DNA of 60,000 nucleotides from Diphasiastrum complanatum (GCA_029204225.1 CM055110.1:40057515-40117514), one strand, 5' to 3'. Shown: positions 21,481-32,886, counted from the first letter of the stretch. Numbers and translations: made by a program. Notes: generated by a model not told the origin, from the sequence alone.

Positions 21481-22320
21481 TGAGTAACTTTTTGCTTCAG
21501 GCCTTCAAGAAGAATAATGACACATTGTCAGAATGTTTGACTAGTGGATTCACACCAACAAAAAAATACATGCTCATCCCTTATCATACCAAGTAAGATA
21601 TATTAAATGCTTCTTGTTGTTTAATGCTTTATCATTGGCATTATCAATGAAAATAGTTCTCATAATTGCAGCTAAAAAAATTTCAATCTTATTTTGCAGT
21701 GACCACTGGAGTTTAAACCTGATCTCTATTAAGAGATCTGTAAATAATATCGTTAAAGATTTTTGTGTCAAGATGAACTCGGCTAGCAATACCTTCCATA
21801 TTTAAGTAAATATATTCCAACAGATGTTCTCCATTCCGTGGACTGGCAGATCGTTAGTTTGGAGATAATTCTGTCTTTCTTAACAACATTTTGAAATCAG
21901 TATCCTAATGTATTTGTTTCATTCTAATTCATCATATTTCATAATTGATTTCTTGTGTGCTGAATTTTTTTGCAGTCACCCCAGCAAATGATTCATTCAG
22001 CTGTGGGTGGTACACATTATACAATGCAAAGTTATTTTTTGAGTGGTTCAACCTTCAGGAAGATGTTGATATTTCTAAGATAATAAATTCTGTTTATTCT
22101 TATTTTTGGAATCATGATTAGTTTTCTATTTTGTTGATGTTTTTAGTCATTACTAATACATGAATGTTCTATCTTACAATTTACACTTCCTGAGTACACA
22201 TCAAGCCAGGTGTACAGACTTGGACAAGAAATTATCCTGAGCATACTAGCTAGGACAAGGCTTCAGCCTCCCGTTGTTGATGATGGTGCAAAGGATAATG
22301 TAATTATACTAAATAAATAT
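21480..22320 (+). pseudogene. Ulp1/C48-like protease module (copy A)
   Basis: Four exon remnants in the same order as copy B. Exon 1 ends LTSGFTPTKKYMLIPYHT at donor 21593. Exon 2, from 21700, carries the catalytic His motif NDHWSLNLISI and then FCVKMNS. Exon 3, from 21976 after TTTTTTTGCAG, carries SPQQ and, after a 1-base deletion, NDSFSCGWYTLYNAKLFFEW with the catalytic Cys. Exon 4 reads FTLPEYTSSQVYRLGQEI and ends DDGAKDN...LNKY. Ulp1/C48 proteases cut SUMO or ubiquitin-like modifiers using His, Asp, Gln and Cys; here the Asp position reads Asn (KMNS), as in copy B. The frameshift, a stop after SNTFHI and a lost donor after exon 3 make it a pseudogene. It converges with gene X at 22776-24150. 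Confidence 0.7.
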
Positions 22321-22775
22321 TAGAACAATACAAATAGCATAGAATAGAAATAGATTGCACATGTATAGAATTCATAGAAAAATATACATTGATATATCAA
22401 ATGCTGCTCCATTTTATGAATTTGGGAGCACAAAATACATGTATTGATGCCCAACTTGGGCTTTCATTTATTGAATGAAAGAGTATATACACAGATTTTT
22501 ACTAAACTTTATTTGAAGCTATTGTTCTCCCACAATGGTGATTGTTGTAGGTAGGTCTTTGCAGCACGTTATTATCTCCTGTCTTTTTCGCATCTGTGAC
22601 ATGACAAATATTAGTGAATGTGCAATTGTAAATGATGACATTTTCAATTATTTTGTTCTATTTGAAATGGCAATAAACATTAAGTATTTACGAGTCTTCC
22701 GTTGATGATAAATCTGAAATATGTTGGTAGATTAGTTTGTAATAGCATGAGCTCTGTTCTGATAAAATCAAGCTT

Positions 22776-24150
22776 CTAATGCTCTTCCACCTCAACCATA
22801 GTCAAATATTCCTCATTGTAGATAATGCTTATTTCCATTCGGTTTGTGTAATCATTTAGTTCAAAGTCTTGATCCAGTGGTAGCCATGTACCTTCAATTT
22901 TCTTGTATCTCTGATAGCTAAATGTGAGACTGAGCATTTGCTTTTTGATATGATAACGAAAGATCATTGAAGACTTTTTAATCCTGCATTCTATGTCATT
23001 ATTTGTTTTACTATTTCAGACTTGATCCATGAGATTTGACAAAGTCTCATCTGATAAATCCTTGCAAACAAATAAATTTGGTGTCCTACAAACACTAGCA
23101 CTCGAGAAAAAATCAACAAATATATGTAATGAGATAAACCAATTTAGGTGAACAATTTTCGAGCTTGTGCTTATCTTTATAGCATTTCTAATATCAATGA
23201 GTAGCTTGCATCTCAAGGATTCAGAAACAATACTGTTAGGAGTAGGCCACTCATCACTTTGAAAACTAGGCAATGGAATTGCTTTGAGCTTGCCAAAACC
23301 TCCATCTGTTTGTGACATATATAAAGATTCATAAAAATAGAGACTACAATCTACAAGTTCCTTTGGACTTCTTCCTCCGTATTGCAGCTTTCCAACATTA
23401 GAGTGAATCACGTCCAATATTCTTGCAAGTGATTATGCTGGCTCCCATTCTCTTATGCATGATGGATATAAATCTAAAAGAAAAAAACAATGTTGAAGCA
23501 TTTAAATCATAATCTAAAGAGCATCAATAAAGAAAATCACCTATGATTGTTGTAGAGTGCATATGTTTTGATATACTTACAATTACATTTCCGATGATCA
23601 TGAGGATTGATATCATGTACTTTGATTTCTGAATGCATATATACATGTTGTACTAATACTTCTGATATCGATTGACCTCCTGGGGTAGTCTTGGACTCCA
23701 AAATTTTTACTTTCCAATAAGATTTGTATGTCATTTTTGCTCTTTTCTTTTGTCGAAAATTGCCCCTTTGATGATGGATGCAACAATACCCATGAATTCT
23801 TCATATATTTTGTTGGCTTCTAGTTATCAACTTCATCTTTCTCATTGTAAAGAGTCACATACTCGATTGTAGATCTGGGTCTCCTTGCCATTGCTATTTT
23901 CAAAGATTGGGCGCCAAAAATCTCTCTGATATGATATTTAATTTCAATTTTTCGTATCATTTAATCAATGGGATAAGTCCATGCTGCATGTTTCCATATA
24001 CCGATTAATTGGCTTTTTTTCTTCTCAAATTGAATCAACCAAGTCGACCTCACCTGCTATGATCAGACTTGGTTGAGTGTACCTGGCCTTCTTACGCATA
24101 GGTGATTCCATGATAGTATCAAGTGAAAAAACTTGGTTGTCCTCAGCCAT
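22776..24150 (-). pseudogene. Gene X (novel family, copy A)
   Basis: The best view of gene X upstream parts. The frame opens MAEDNQVFSLDTIMESPMRK with a basic stretch, then is interrupted by stops and shifts. Protein-like sequence returns as YKSYWKVKILESK...EVLVQHVYMHSEIK up to a GTAAGT donor at 23580. The intron is 23474-23580. The next exon reads YPSCIREWEP...DVIHSNVGKLQYGGRSPKEL, IPLPSFQSDEW, HLNWFISLHIFVDFF and TPNLFVCKDLSDE, and then RYHIKKQMLSLTFSYQRYKK and PLDQDFELNDYTNR. Copy B matches motif by motif (EIGKLQYRGRTTKELVD; HLSWFVPMSLFVNSF; TPTLFVCKNLSDD). Function unknown; no domain recognised. It is convergent to the Ulp1 module, as in copy B. Confidence 0.6.
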
Positions 24151-24153
24151 TGT

Positions 24154-24516
24154 ACCTACATGCAAAATTCACAATATTTATGTATTTGACCAAGAGCATT
24201 CAAGAGTATGAAATTTGTAATTACAATAGTAGTATATAGTATCAATAAATATTTCTCAGTTAATTTGAACTACGTTATGTAGATTTCAAATCTGTGCATT
24301 TTGATTGGGCCTGGTGACGGTCAAAACTAAAGAAAAAAAATAAAAGTATCTTTACAAAGGGTCTTTTTTATTTTGGAACTCCTCTAATGAGATATGAAAG
24401 AGAGCCTTTCCACAACCAGATCTACTAAAAAATTTGCAGCAAACAAAGAGCTGAAAGTAGGAGCACAAGATGTCTTTCAATCAACAACCAAAGTGCTCAA
24501 AAGATAATGGAAAGAT
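24154..24516. other. Non-coding, nothing recognised
   Basis: AT-rich sequence between the gene X start and the putative LTR of El-5. It would contain the gene X promoter of copy A and perhaps the element end, but no terminal repeat is evident. Confidence 0.4.
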
Positions 24517-25306
24517 TGACAAAATTTTCAGAATTCACACGTGTGGGGAATGTCCACAAGTATGATGGATCTAATTAAGCTTTGTGATTAGCACAATAAC
24601 CTGATTCTAGATTGTTTAGCAAGATCTAGTTCAGAAGAAATGGCTTAACCACAATCTAGCATGCTAAGCATCAGAATATGATAGCAACTTATCAATAATG
24701 AGTAAGAGTACAAGATTTCAGTGTATTAGCATTAGCTTCAACACGAGTTAGAGAGAGAAAGATAGAGAGATAACAAGCAAAATAGTTTAGATCCAAAATG
24801 GCATGAGGTAGCTACAAAACTTTGGTTCTTCATCATTGATTGTGAGGAGAGCTACACACATTAATGGAGTTTGAGGTAGCTCGAGGTAGAACCACATCCA
24901 CCCATTCCAAAATGACAACTAAAGTGATCTAGAGTCTATGTGACATTTGTCACTTGCCATGCATGAAATTCTACCAACTTTTTACAAGTGTATTAGTTCT
25001 AACTAATAAAGTACAAATCATCATGCATGTGTCCATTACACTTTGTGCATGCCTTGCATGTCAATATGGATCACTTACAATTAATGCATGTGAATTGCCA
25101 CGAGTTTCTACAAGCATGACTTTGCTAATTCTATGTCTACAAACTATATGCAAGTTGTATTCTTCAATCTAGACATTACATAACCATGTAGCTCGAGTTC
25201 TATGTAGGCCAAACTTGGCATTTTGCATTTATGAGCTACATACTTGCATGGTACAACATTTGTAGCAAGCCAAGAAATCAATATGGATTTGTTTTTCCAA
25301 TTTTAA
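24517..25306 (-). repeat. Putative 3' LTR of El-5, about 790 bp
   Basis: The inner border is clear: the polypurine tract ATTTTTAGGAGGAG (minus strand, 25307-25320) is followed by TGTTAAAATTGG. The outer end is inferred at 24517 (TGACAAAATTTTCAG on plus), with an imperfect terminal inverted repeat. It contains CACACGTGTG at 24536. A Ser/Leu-rich ORF within it (24954-25172) is chance. Confidence 0.6.
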
Positions 25307-25321
25307 CACTCCTCCTAAAAA

Positions 25322-26450
25322 TAATCTATATTGATTTGAACATGGATCTTGGTATAACTCCAAGATTGGCTCTATGCTTGATGAAGGAACTTTTGCTCAA
25401 AGGTTTGGTGAGCATATCAGCAATACAAGATGATGTGTCGATGTGCTCCAAATTGATTTCCCCTCTAATCAGCTTCTCTCTCACGAAGTGATGTGCAACT
25501 TCGATATACTTGCTCCTTGCATGGAATATCGGTTGTTGGCAAGGGCTTGGGCTGAAATGTTGTCACACATGATCATAGGTAGATCCTCTTCCAAGATTAT
25601 CTTTAGTTCCACTAGTAACCTCTTGATTCAAAGCACTTTCTTTGTTGTTGTAGTGAGTGCCTTGTACTCAGCTTCACATGATGAGAGTGATACAGTATCT
25701 TGCTTTTTGGAAATCCAAGATATCAAGTTTTCTCCAAGATATATAACATAAGCACTTGTAGATTTTCGATTTGCTCTATCACTTGCAAAATCCGAGTCAG
25801 AATAACCAATAATAGTAAGATCTTCACTTTTATACAATAAACCAAAATCAAAAGTTGAAGTTATATATCTAAGCACTCTCTTGGCCATTTTCCAATGATA
25901 GATAGTAGGATTTTGCATAGCCTGGCTCAACATATGAACACTAAAGCTTATGTCAGGTCTAGTTATTGTGAGCCAAATTAAGGAGCCTATAAGACTTCTA
26001 AAAAGTGTGATGTCCACGAAGGATCTTTCATCACCTTTGTTAGAATCCTTACATTTTGCTCCATAGGTGTTTCTATACTCTTACAATTCAACATATTAAA
26101 CTTTTTTAACATTGAAAGAGCATACTTGGATTGACATACAAAAACTTTATCTTTAAGAAAGTCAACCTCTAATCCTAGAATATAGTGAATTTTTCCAAGA
26201 TCTTGCATCTTGAACTCTTTTCCAAGTGCAATCTTGGTTTCCTCAACTAACTTCATACTACTTCATGTCAAAATGATATCATCAACATAAATAAGAAGAA
26301 TGACAATATCTTTATCAAAAAACTTGACATATAAGGAAGGATCATAGTTACTAAGATTAAATCCTAGTGACTCAAGAAAGGTGTTAAGTCGATAATACCA
26401 TGACCTTAGAGCTTGCTTCAATCCATATAAACTTTTGAAGAGCAAGCAAA
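25322..26450 (-). pseudogene. El-5 pol 3' part (RT C-half and RNase H)
   Basis: The minus-strand frames give RT with the intact active-site motif YVDDIIL (frame 26445-26263), then MQDLGKIHYILGLEVDFL, then, after a frameshift near 26000, SLIGSLIWLTITRPD and RNase H (GYSDSDFASD, SLSSCEAEYKAL). Beyond 25628 the RNase H tail is broken by more shifts but traces reach the polypurine tract. At 26450 the RT is cut by El-4 between motifs VC and [11 protein letters not shown]. Sister of El-1 in sequence. Dead because of frameshifts, truncation and the insertion. Confidence 0.85.
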
Positions 26451-27105
26451 TGTGAAAATTGTCAACATTTCCTAGCTAGTTTGAGGCCTAAATTGGCTAA
26501 AATTGTAAATAGTTTTGGTTCTGGAGTTTCGCACGTGTGAACCAGGCCACAATGTTTTTATTTACTGTATTTTTTCAGTATGATGAAGTGTCAAACTTCA
26601 TACCCTTCAAAATGAGACCATTTTGATGTATTTTGGTCATATAAGCCATTTTTAGCTATTTTTCCTATATAGGGAATATCTAGGGTCAAGTACCTTCTAG
26701 AGAGAGGAGAGAGAGTCATCTTCCTCATCCATAAATAGTAGGGAAGTCGTGGAGAACAGGTTGGAGAAACCTTTTGTATGCTTCATTGAGATCAATAGAT
26801 CATTGTCATTGTTTCTTCCTCCATTGAGAGCATTGTTGTGTGTATTGTCTTCAAGCTATTGTGTATGATCTTACGTGCTTTCCAAAAGTGGTAGGCTGAT
26901 GTATTATGGACTGTATAATGCTATTTTGGGCCGCACTTGATGTTTATGGAAGTTTCCATTTGTGGTAAATGCTTTTTGATCAAGTTCTTTGCATTCTAGG
27001 TAGCATAGAATGTGTTGCCAATTCCTAGCTTATGTAGTTTGGAGTGCAAGCATTCAAGCCAATGATCTTGGAGTTTAGATCCACTTAGGATCTGTATTTT
27101 TCACA
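26451..27105 (+). repeat. 5' LTR of El-4, 655 bp
   Basis: Runs TGTGAAAATTGTC...GTATTTTTCACA. A TATA-like CCATAAATAG is near 26739, downstream of a GCACGTGTGA G-box-like site at 26531. It abuts the primer site at 27106. Confidence 0.96.
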
Positions 27106-28277
27106 TGGTATCAGAGCTGGTTGGCATTTATTTATAGTAAGTATTCCATTTTTGGTGATATTTGGATGTTTGATCAAGTTCTAGCATGATTTTGCATTGC
27201 TTTGTTGATCAAATCTTACTAACCTTTGTTTTGTGAGTTGAACTTGTGGATCAAAAGCATATTTCAGGTCTATTGAAGATCAGAGGCTGAAAAGAAACTA
27301 TTTTGGATCAGATCATAACACCTAATCATTTGTGATTGTGAGGCTTGTGCATATTCAATACTAACAATGTTCTTTTCAATCCTATTGTTGACAATCTCCA
27401 TTCTTGGATGAACACTCTCCTTAAGTGGATGAAACTTCTCCTTAAGTGGATGACAAATGCTCTTTTGAGTGAGTTGTAATTCTCCTAAAGGCTGAGCAAA
27501 GCTCCCATTTGGATGAAAGATCCCCTTTTTTGGGTGAACATATTGTAAGCTCCATTGTGAAGAGCATATTGTAAAGATTGTCATCAATTTTGGCATAAAT
27601 TTTGGTGTACTTTGTTGAGCATGTAAGTAACTCTCCTTATGTAATTTGATTGGAGCATTTGCTGGAAGGTGTTAACCATTATGCAAGTTTGTTTTCAGGT
27701 TCTTAACAGGTTGAGGAACATTCTCATGTGAAGTGATCTTAGATCTACATCTAAACACCAAGATTTGACAAGATAGTGAAGCTAGTCTTGTGATTCACTA
27801 AGTGTGCTCATTCATTCACCTCTAAATCTTGTATTTATCACTTGCTGGAGTTTATAAACTTTTAGAAGTGTGGTTTACATGTGGTTTTACAGGTTGAATC
27901 AATATCTTAGTGTGTTGATCATATGTTGATCAAGTTTGTTCATTACTAGGTAATCTTGGCATCCTAGTTTTGGGTATTTTCTAAGAATGCAAGTAACTCT
28001 TCACACCATAACTTGATTTGGTCACTTGCTGGAAAGTTTGAGAGCTTAAGCAAGAGTGTGTTCAGGTTGGTTTGATTTTGTAATCCATTCTTAGTGTGTG
28101 CAAAGTGTTGCATGTGTATCAATCTTCCTTTCTATGCTTGGAAACCATCTAGGTTCAAGATAGAAGTGTTTTAGGGTCCTAAATCTTCATAGATCTCTTT
28201 ATCTATCATTTGTTGAGAGAAAAGTGAGTGCTAAGTGCTTTAGGACAGAACCTAAAAGTTGAAGAAACATTAGAATC
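27106..28277 (+). other. El-4 untranslated leader with repeated splice-like modules
   Basis: 1172 bases between LTR and gag. Contains short tandem units (GGATGAAACTTCTCCTTAAG twice, 27415-27455) and two to three imperfect modules: GTAAGTAACTC...CTTGCTGGAA...TTTTCAGGTT at about 27625-27705, a relative at 27838-27896, and GCAAGTAACTC...CTTGCTGGAA...GTTCAGGTT at 27990-28068. They begin like splice donors and end like acceptors. The 108-codon antisense ORF here is also present in El-7 but simply reflects copy identity. Confidence 0.6.
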
Positions 28278-31200
28278 ATGGCTTCCAATGGTGGGATCAT
28301 GCTAGAGTCTAGTGAAAGGTTGAGTTCATCAAACTACTCTACTTGGAAAGTGAGGATGGAGTCCTTACTTGAGTTGAATGAACTCATGGACATAGTTGCA
28401 GAAATTGAAGAGAGACCTCTCACACTTCAAGAGCAACAAAGGTTTGATAAGAAGGCCAAAAGGGCTCTTCATATCATTAAAATGAATGTTACAAATGAAC
28501 TTCTCAAGGAAGTTGGAAAGTGTCAAAGTGCAAGTGAGGCATGGAATGCCTTAAAGAAGCTCTTTGAATCAAAGTCCACATCTAGGGTATTGACCCTAAG
28601 GAGACAAATATTTTCTAGTAGGCAAAGAGAGGGTGAAAGTGCTCATGCATTTATCTTGAGAGTTAGGTCCCTAAGTGATGATTTAGCATGCATTGATGAG
28701 AACATAAAAGATGGCGAAATAGTCCAAGTTATGTTGAATGGTTTGCTAAATGAACATGCTAACCTTGTGCAAAGTTTTGCCATTCAAAGAGTCTTGCCAA
28801 GTGTGGTTGACTTGCAAGAAATCTTATTGGCTGAAGAACATAGGTTGCAATCAAAGCTTGATGGTGCATCCTTGCAAGGTGGAGGTGAAGAGGCTTTCTT
28901 CACAAAAGGCAAATTCAAGGGCAAAGGTAAAGGCAAAGGGAAATGGTCCAAAGGTGGTAACTTTGATCATGATGATCACTCTTCCTCTTCCTCTTCTACT
29001 AAGAACAATAAGTCAAAGTTCAAGTGCTTTTATTGTGGGATAAAAGGTCATTTTGCAAATGAATGTTATAAGAAGAAAAGAGAGCAAGGAGAGAGGCAAG
29101 GAAATCTTACAATAGATGAGGAAGAACATAACACATGTGAATCACTTGTTATGACTTCAAGTTTGTTAGCCAACATAGATGATAATGATCCTTGGTGGAT
29201 TGATAGTGGAGCCTCATCTCACATGACAAGACATAAGGAATACTTTACATCCTTATTGTCTTATGAGGGAGAAGGTAACATCATCTACACTGCAAATGAT
29301 GGTCAATGTGACATCAAAGGCATAGGCACTATTCCTATTTCCCTTTCAACAAATAGGAAAGCAAATCTTGAAAATGTTTTGTACATTCCTTCAATCACTA
29401 AGAATTTGCTTAGTGTAAGTCAAATGATTGACAAAGGACTTGATGTGGAGTTCATTGGAGATGCATGTTTGATAAGTAAATGTGGATCCTTGATTGCTCA
29501 AGGTAGGAGGCATGGTAAAATTTTCAAGCTTGATGCATGTGTGATCTCTAATCATGAAGGATGTATGGCTAGGGAGCAATTGACAAACCAAGAAGTTTGG
29601 CACAAGAGGTTGGGCCATCCCATCTTCAAATCTTTGGAGGTAATGGCAAAGAAAGAGCTTGTTCTTGGTCTCCCTAAAAGTCTTGTTGCAAACAATAGTG
29701 TTTGTGAACATTGTGCCTTGTCCAAATCTCATAGACTTGCTTATTCTAGATCTACTTCTAGATCTAAAGAAGCTTTTCAACTTGTGCATTCTGATATTCA
29801 TTCTTCTAGTACAACTAGCAATGGTGGGGCAAAGATGTATGCAACTTTCATTGATGACTTTAGTAGGTATACTTTGATCTATCTTCTTAAAAGTAAGGAT
29901 GAAGTGTTTGCTGCATTTGTCAAGTTCAAGAATGAAATGGAAAACCAATTCAATACAAAGATCAAATGCTTAAGATCTGATAATGGAGGGGAATACACCT
30001 CAAATAGGTTCAAAGACTTTTGTATAGCACATGGGATTAAGAGGGAGATGTCTAGTCCTAGGACTCCACAACAGAATGGAGTGGCCGAGAGGAAGAATAG
30101 AACCCTTTGTGAATGTGCCAAGGCAATGAGACTACATGCTAATCTTGCTAAGTCTTTTTGGGGGGAAGCTTTAGCATGTGCTAACTATCTATGTAATAGA
30201 TGGACAAGTGCTTCCTTGGATGGTAAAACTCCTCATGAGGTTCTTTATGGTAGAAGGCCGAGTGTCAAGCATTGTAGGATCTTTGGATGTACATGTTTTG
30301 TCAATATCACACTTGATGATAGAACTAAAGAAGATCCTTCATCAAAGAAGGGTGTGTTTGTTGGCTATAGTGAAGTAAGCAAGGCTTACAAAGTGTACAT
30401 TCCTTCTACAAAGAAAGTTGTCATAAGTAGGGATGTCATCTTTCATGAAGAGAATGTTTCCAATGTTGTTGATGTTGATGTTGATGTGCCTACTAATCAT
30501 CATGATGTGCAAGATGTCTTGGATGAAGATGGAGATGCCACTCCAAAGCAAACTTCAAGAAAGACTCAAAGGCAAAGGGCTAAGCCATCAAGGCTAACCT
30601 ATGATGAAAAAGGAAAGCAAGTGGTGGACAACTCTAACTTTGCTTTTCTTACCTCTTTTGATGAACCAACTTGTGTAGGTGAAGCAATTCAAAAGAAGGA
30701 ATGGATCCAAGCCATGGATCATGAGCATCAAGCACTCATCAAAAGCAACACATGGAGGTTGGTAAAGCTTCCAAAGGACAAGAAGGCAATTGGTTGTAAG
30801 TGGATCTTCAAGATCAAGACAAATCAAGATGGATCAATCAACAAGTACAAGGCAAGGTTGGTGGCAAAGGGGTATGCTCAAGAATATGGTATTGACTATG
30901 ATGAGACCTTTGCACCCGTGGCAAAGATGGTAACTATTCGAATCCTAATCTCTCTTGCAACTCTTTATGATTGGGATATGTGGCAAATGGATGTTACTAA
31001 TGCCTTCTTGAATGGTGATCTTGAAGAAGATATTTACATGGAGCAACCCGAGGGCTATGTTTCACATGATGAGCCTAATCATGTGTGCTATCTCCAAAAG
31101 AGTTTGTATGGGCTAAAGCAAGCACCAAGGAGTTGGTATGCTAAGCTCAATTCCTTCTTACTTTCTCAAAACTTTGTTATGAGTGAGTATGATCATTCTC

Positions 31201-32231
31201 TCTACTTTAGATTGAATGAAAATGATATCACTTTACTTTTGATCTATGTTGATGACATTATCTTAAGTGGTGGTAACAATCTAGATATAGATGAAATCAA
31301 GATGGCACTCAAAAGAGAGTTTGAAATTCAAGATCTTGGTAAACTTCATTATATCTTAGGAATAGAGATTATTAGAACTTCTAAATCTACATTCATATGT
31401 CAAGAAAAGTATGTTAACTCTATTCTAAAAAGGTTTCATATGGAAGATTGTAAAGTTGTTTCTACTCCTATGGAATCAAATGTAAAGCTAACTACAAGAA
31501 GTAATGAAAGATCCTTCAAGGACATTACTCTCTATAGAAAGCTAATAGGATCTCTTATATGGTTAACCATCACAAGACCTGATCTAAGCTTTGTGGTTGG
31601 TAAACTAAGTCAATTTATGCAAGATCCTAGTGAGGCTCATTGGAAGCTAGGAAAGAGAGTACTTAGATACATCTCGGGATCTAGAGATTTTGGCATCTTG
31701 TATGGAGGTACTACACCTGACCTTTGTGGATTTTCAGATTCAGATTTTGCAGGTGATCAAATGGATAGGAAGTCAACAAGTGCCTTTGCAATCTATCTTG
31801 GAGATGGAGTGGTCTCATGGCTATCAAAGAAGCAACCAACTATCTCTCTATCTTCCACCGAAGCCGAGTACAAGGCATTAACAACATGCACCAAGGAGAT
31901 TCTTTGGATCAAGAGGATGTTATTGGATCTTCACTTGCTGGAACCAGAGAAGACTCCAATCATACTTTGTGATAACCTTTCAGCCCAAAGCTTGGCAAGC
32001 AATCCTGTTTTTCATGCAAGGAGCAAGCACATTGAGATTGTTCACCATTTTTTGAGAGATCAAGTCATTGCCAAAGAGGTGGAGCTTCAACATGTCTCTT
32101 CAAAGGAGTGTGTGGCTGATATCTTCACCAAACCATTGGGAAAGGACCTATATTTAATGCATAGATCTAATCTTGGAATGTGCTCGAAGACTATGTTGAA
32201 ACTAGCATCCAATGTTGAAGAGGGAGTGTGA
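28278..32231 (+). CDS. El-4 gag-pol polyprotein, intact (1317 aa)
   Basis: Ty1/copia polyprotein for packaging, reverse transcription and integration. Gag about residues 1-245; CCHC knuckle CFYCGIKGHFANEC near 250; a Lys/Gly-rich linker before it; protease DSGASSHM near 309; integrase zinc region (HKRLGHP, CEHCALSKSH) near 441-485; integrase triad in HSDIH (about 504), LRSDNGG (about 567) and NGVAERKN (about 604) with D-35-E spacing; RT from about 870 with IYVDDI near 990; RNase H with DSDFAGD near 1153 and EAEYKAL near 1195. No stop or frameshift. The start MASNGGIMLESSERL matches El-7. The stop codon TGA is bases 3-5 of the 3' LTR, and the purine tract is read as coding. One conserved Trp in the integrase core is Leu (RYTLIYLL), unlike El-7 and El-1. 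Confidence 0.96.
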   Translation: MASNGGIMLESSERLSSSNYSTWKVRMESLLELNELMDIVAEIEERPLTLQEQQRFDKKAKRALHIIKMNVTNELLKEVGKCQSASEAWNALKKLFESKSTSRVLTLRRQIFSSRQREGESAHAFILRVRSLSDDLACIDENIKDGEIVQVMLNGLLNEHANLVQSFAIQRVLPSVVDLQEILLAEEHRLQSKLDGASLQGGGEEAFFTKGKFKGKGKGKGKWSKGGNFDHDDHSSSSSSTKNNKSKFKCFYCGIKGHFANECYKKKREQGERQGNLTIDEEEHNTCESLVMTSSLLANIDDNDPWWIDSGASSHMTRHKEYFTSLLSYEGEGNIIYTANDGQCDIKGIGTIPISLSTNRKANLENVLYIPSITKNLLSVSQMIDKGLDVEFIGDACLISKCGSLIAQGRRHGKIFKLDACVISNHEGCMAREQLTNQEVWHKRLGHPIFKSLEVMAKKELVLGLPKSLVANNSVCEHCALSKSHRLAYSRSTSRSKEAFQLVHSDIHSSSTTSNGGAKMYATFIDDFSRYTLIYLLKSKDEVFAAFVKFKNEMENQFNTKIKCLRSDNGGEYTSNRFKDFCIAHGIKREMSSPRTPQQNGVAERKNRTLCECAKAMRLHANLAKSFWGEALACANYLCNRWTSASLDGKTPHEVLYGRRPSVKHCRIFGCTCFVNITLDDRTKEDPSSKKGVFVGYSEVSKAYKVYIPSTKKVVISRDVIFHEENVSNVVDVDVDVPTNHHDVQDVLDEDGDATPKQTSRKTQRQRAKPSRLTYDEKGKQVVDNSNFAFLTSFDEPTCVGEAIQKKEWIQAMDHEHQALIKSNTWRLVKLPKDKKAIGCKWIFKIKTNQDGSINKYKARLVAKGYAQEYGIDYDETFAPVAKMVTIRILISLATLYDWDMWQMDVTNAFLNGDLEEDIYMEQPEGYVSHDEPNHVCYLQKSLYGLKQAPRSWYAKLNSFLLSQNFVMSEYDHSLYFRLNENDITLLLIYVDDIILSGGNNLDIDEIKMALKREFEIQDLGKLHYILGIEIIRTSKSTFICQEKYVNSILKRFHMEDCKVVSTPMESNVKLTTRSNERSFKDITLYRKLIGSLIWLTITRPDLSFVVGKLSQFMQDPSEAHWKLGKRVLRYISGSRDFGILYGGTTPDLCGFSDSDFAGDQMDRKSTSAFAIYLGDGVVSWLSKKQPTISLSSTEAEYKALTTCTKEILWIKRMLLDLHLLEPEKTPIILCDNLSAQSLASNPVFHARSKHIEIVHHFLRDQVIAKEVELQHVSSKECVADIFTKPLGKDLYLMHRSNLGMCSKTMLKLASNVEEGV

Positions 32232-32881
32232 AAATTGTCAACATTTCCTAGCTAGTTTGAGGCCTAAATTGGCTAAAATTGTAAATAGTTTTGGTTCTGG
32301 AGTTTTGCACGTGTGAACCAGGCCACAATGTTTTTATTTACTGTATTTTTTCAGTATGATGAAGTGTCAAACTTCATACCCTTCAAAATGAGACCATTTT
32401 GATGTATTTTGGTCATATAAGCCATTTTTAGCTATTTTTCCTATATAGGAAATATCTAGGGTCAAGTACCTTCTAGAGAGAGGAGAGAGAGTCATCTTCC
32501 TCATCCATAAATAGTAGGGAAGTCGTGGAGAACAGGTTGGAGAAACCTTTTGTATGCTTCATTGAGATCAATAGATCATTGTCATTGTTTCTTCCTCCAT
32601 TGAGAGCATTGTTGTGTGTATTGTCTTCAAGCTATTGTGTATGATCTTACGTGCTTTCCAAAAGTGGTAGGCTGATGTATTATGGACTGTATAATGCTAT
32701 TTTGGGCCGCACTTGATGTTTATGGAAGTTTCCATTTGTGGTAAATGCTTTTTGATCAAGTTCTTTGCATTCTAGGTAGCATAGAATGTGTTGCCAATTC
32801 CTAGCTTATGTAGTTTGGAGTGCAAGCATTCAAGCCAATGATCTTGGAGTTTAGATCCACTTAGGATCTGTATTTTTCAGA
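32227..32881 (+). repeat. 3' LTR of El-4, 655 bp
   Basis: Same length as the 5' LTR. The terminal CACA has mutated to CAGA. It is followed by the target duplication GCAAA (32882-32886). Its first five bases supply the gag-pol stop codon. Confidence 0.96.
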
Positions 32882-32886
32882 GCAAA

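Larger units (their letters stand above)
26451..32881 (+). mobile_element. Complete, young copia El-4, 6431 bp
   Basis: Two 655-bp LTRs (26451-27105; 32227-32881) differ at about three positions (about 0.5%). The target duplication GCAAA lies at 26446-26450 and 32882-32886. The primer site TGGTATCAGAGC is at 27106 and the purine-rich tract GTTGAAGAGGGAG just before 32227. One uninterrupted gag-pol ORF of 1317 codons. By sequence it could be autonomous. It is inserted in antisense orientation into the RT of El-5. Confidence 0.96.

Noticed and set aside
21574-21789. Minus-strand 71-codon ORF
   Set aside because: Antisense to the Ulp1 exons; the plus strand carries the HW motif and splice sites.
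27270-27596. 108-codon antisense ORF conserved exactly at 56500-56826
   Set aside because: El-4 and El-7 are near-identical copies, so conservation is expected; the HPLK repeats come from short tandem DNA repeats in the leader. No sign of codon-level selection.
29391-29948. 185-codon antisense ORF also found at 58621-59175
   Set aside because: Shadow of the gag-pol frame on the opposite strand, shared only because the elements are twins.
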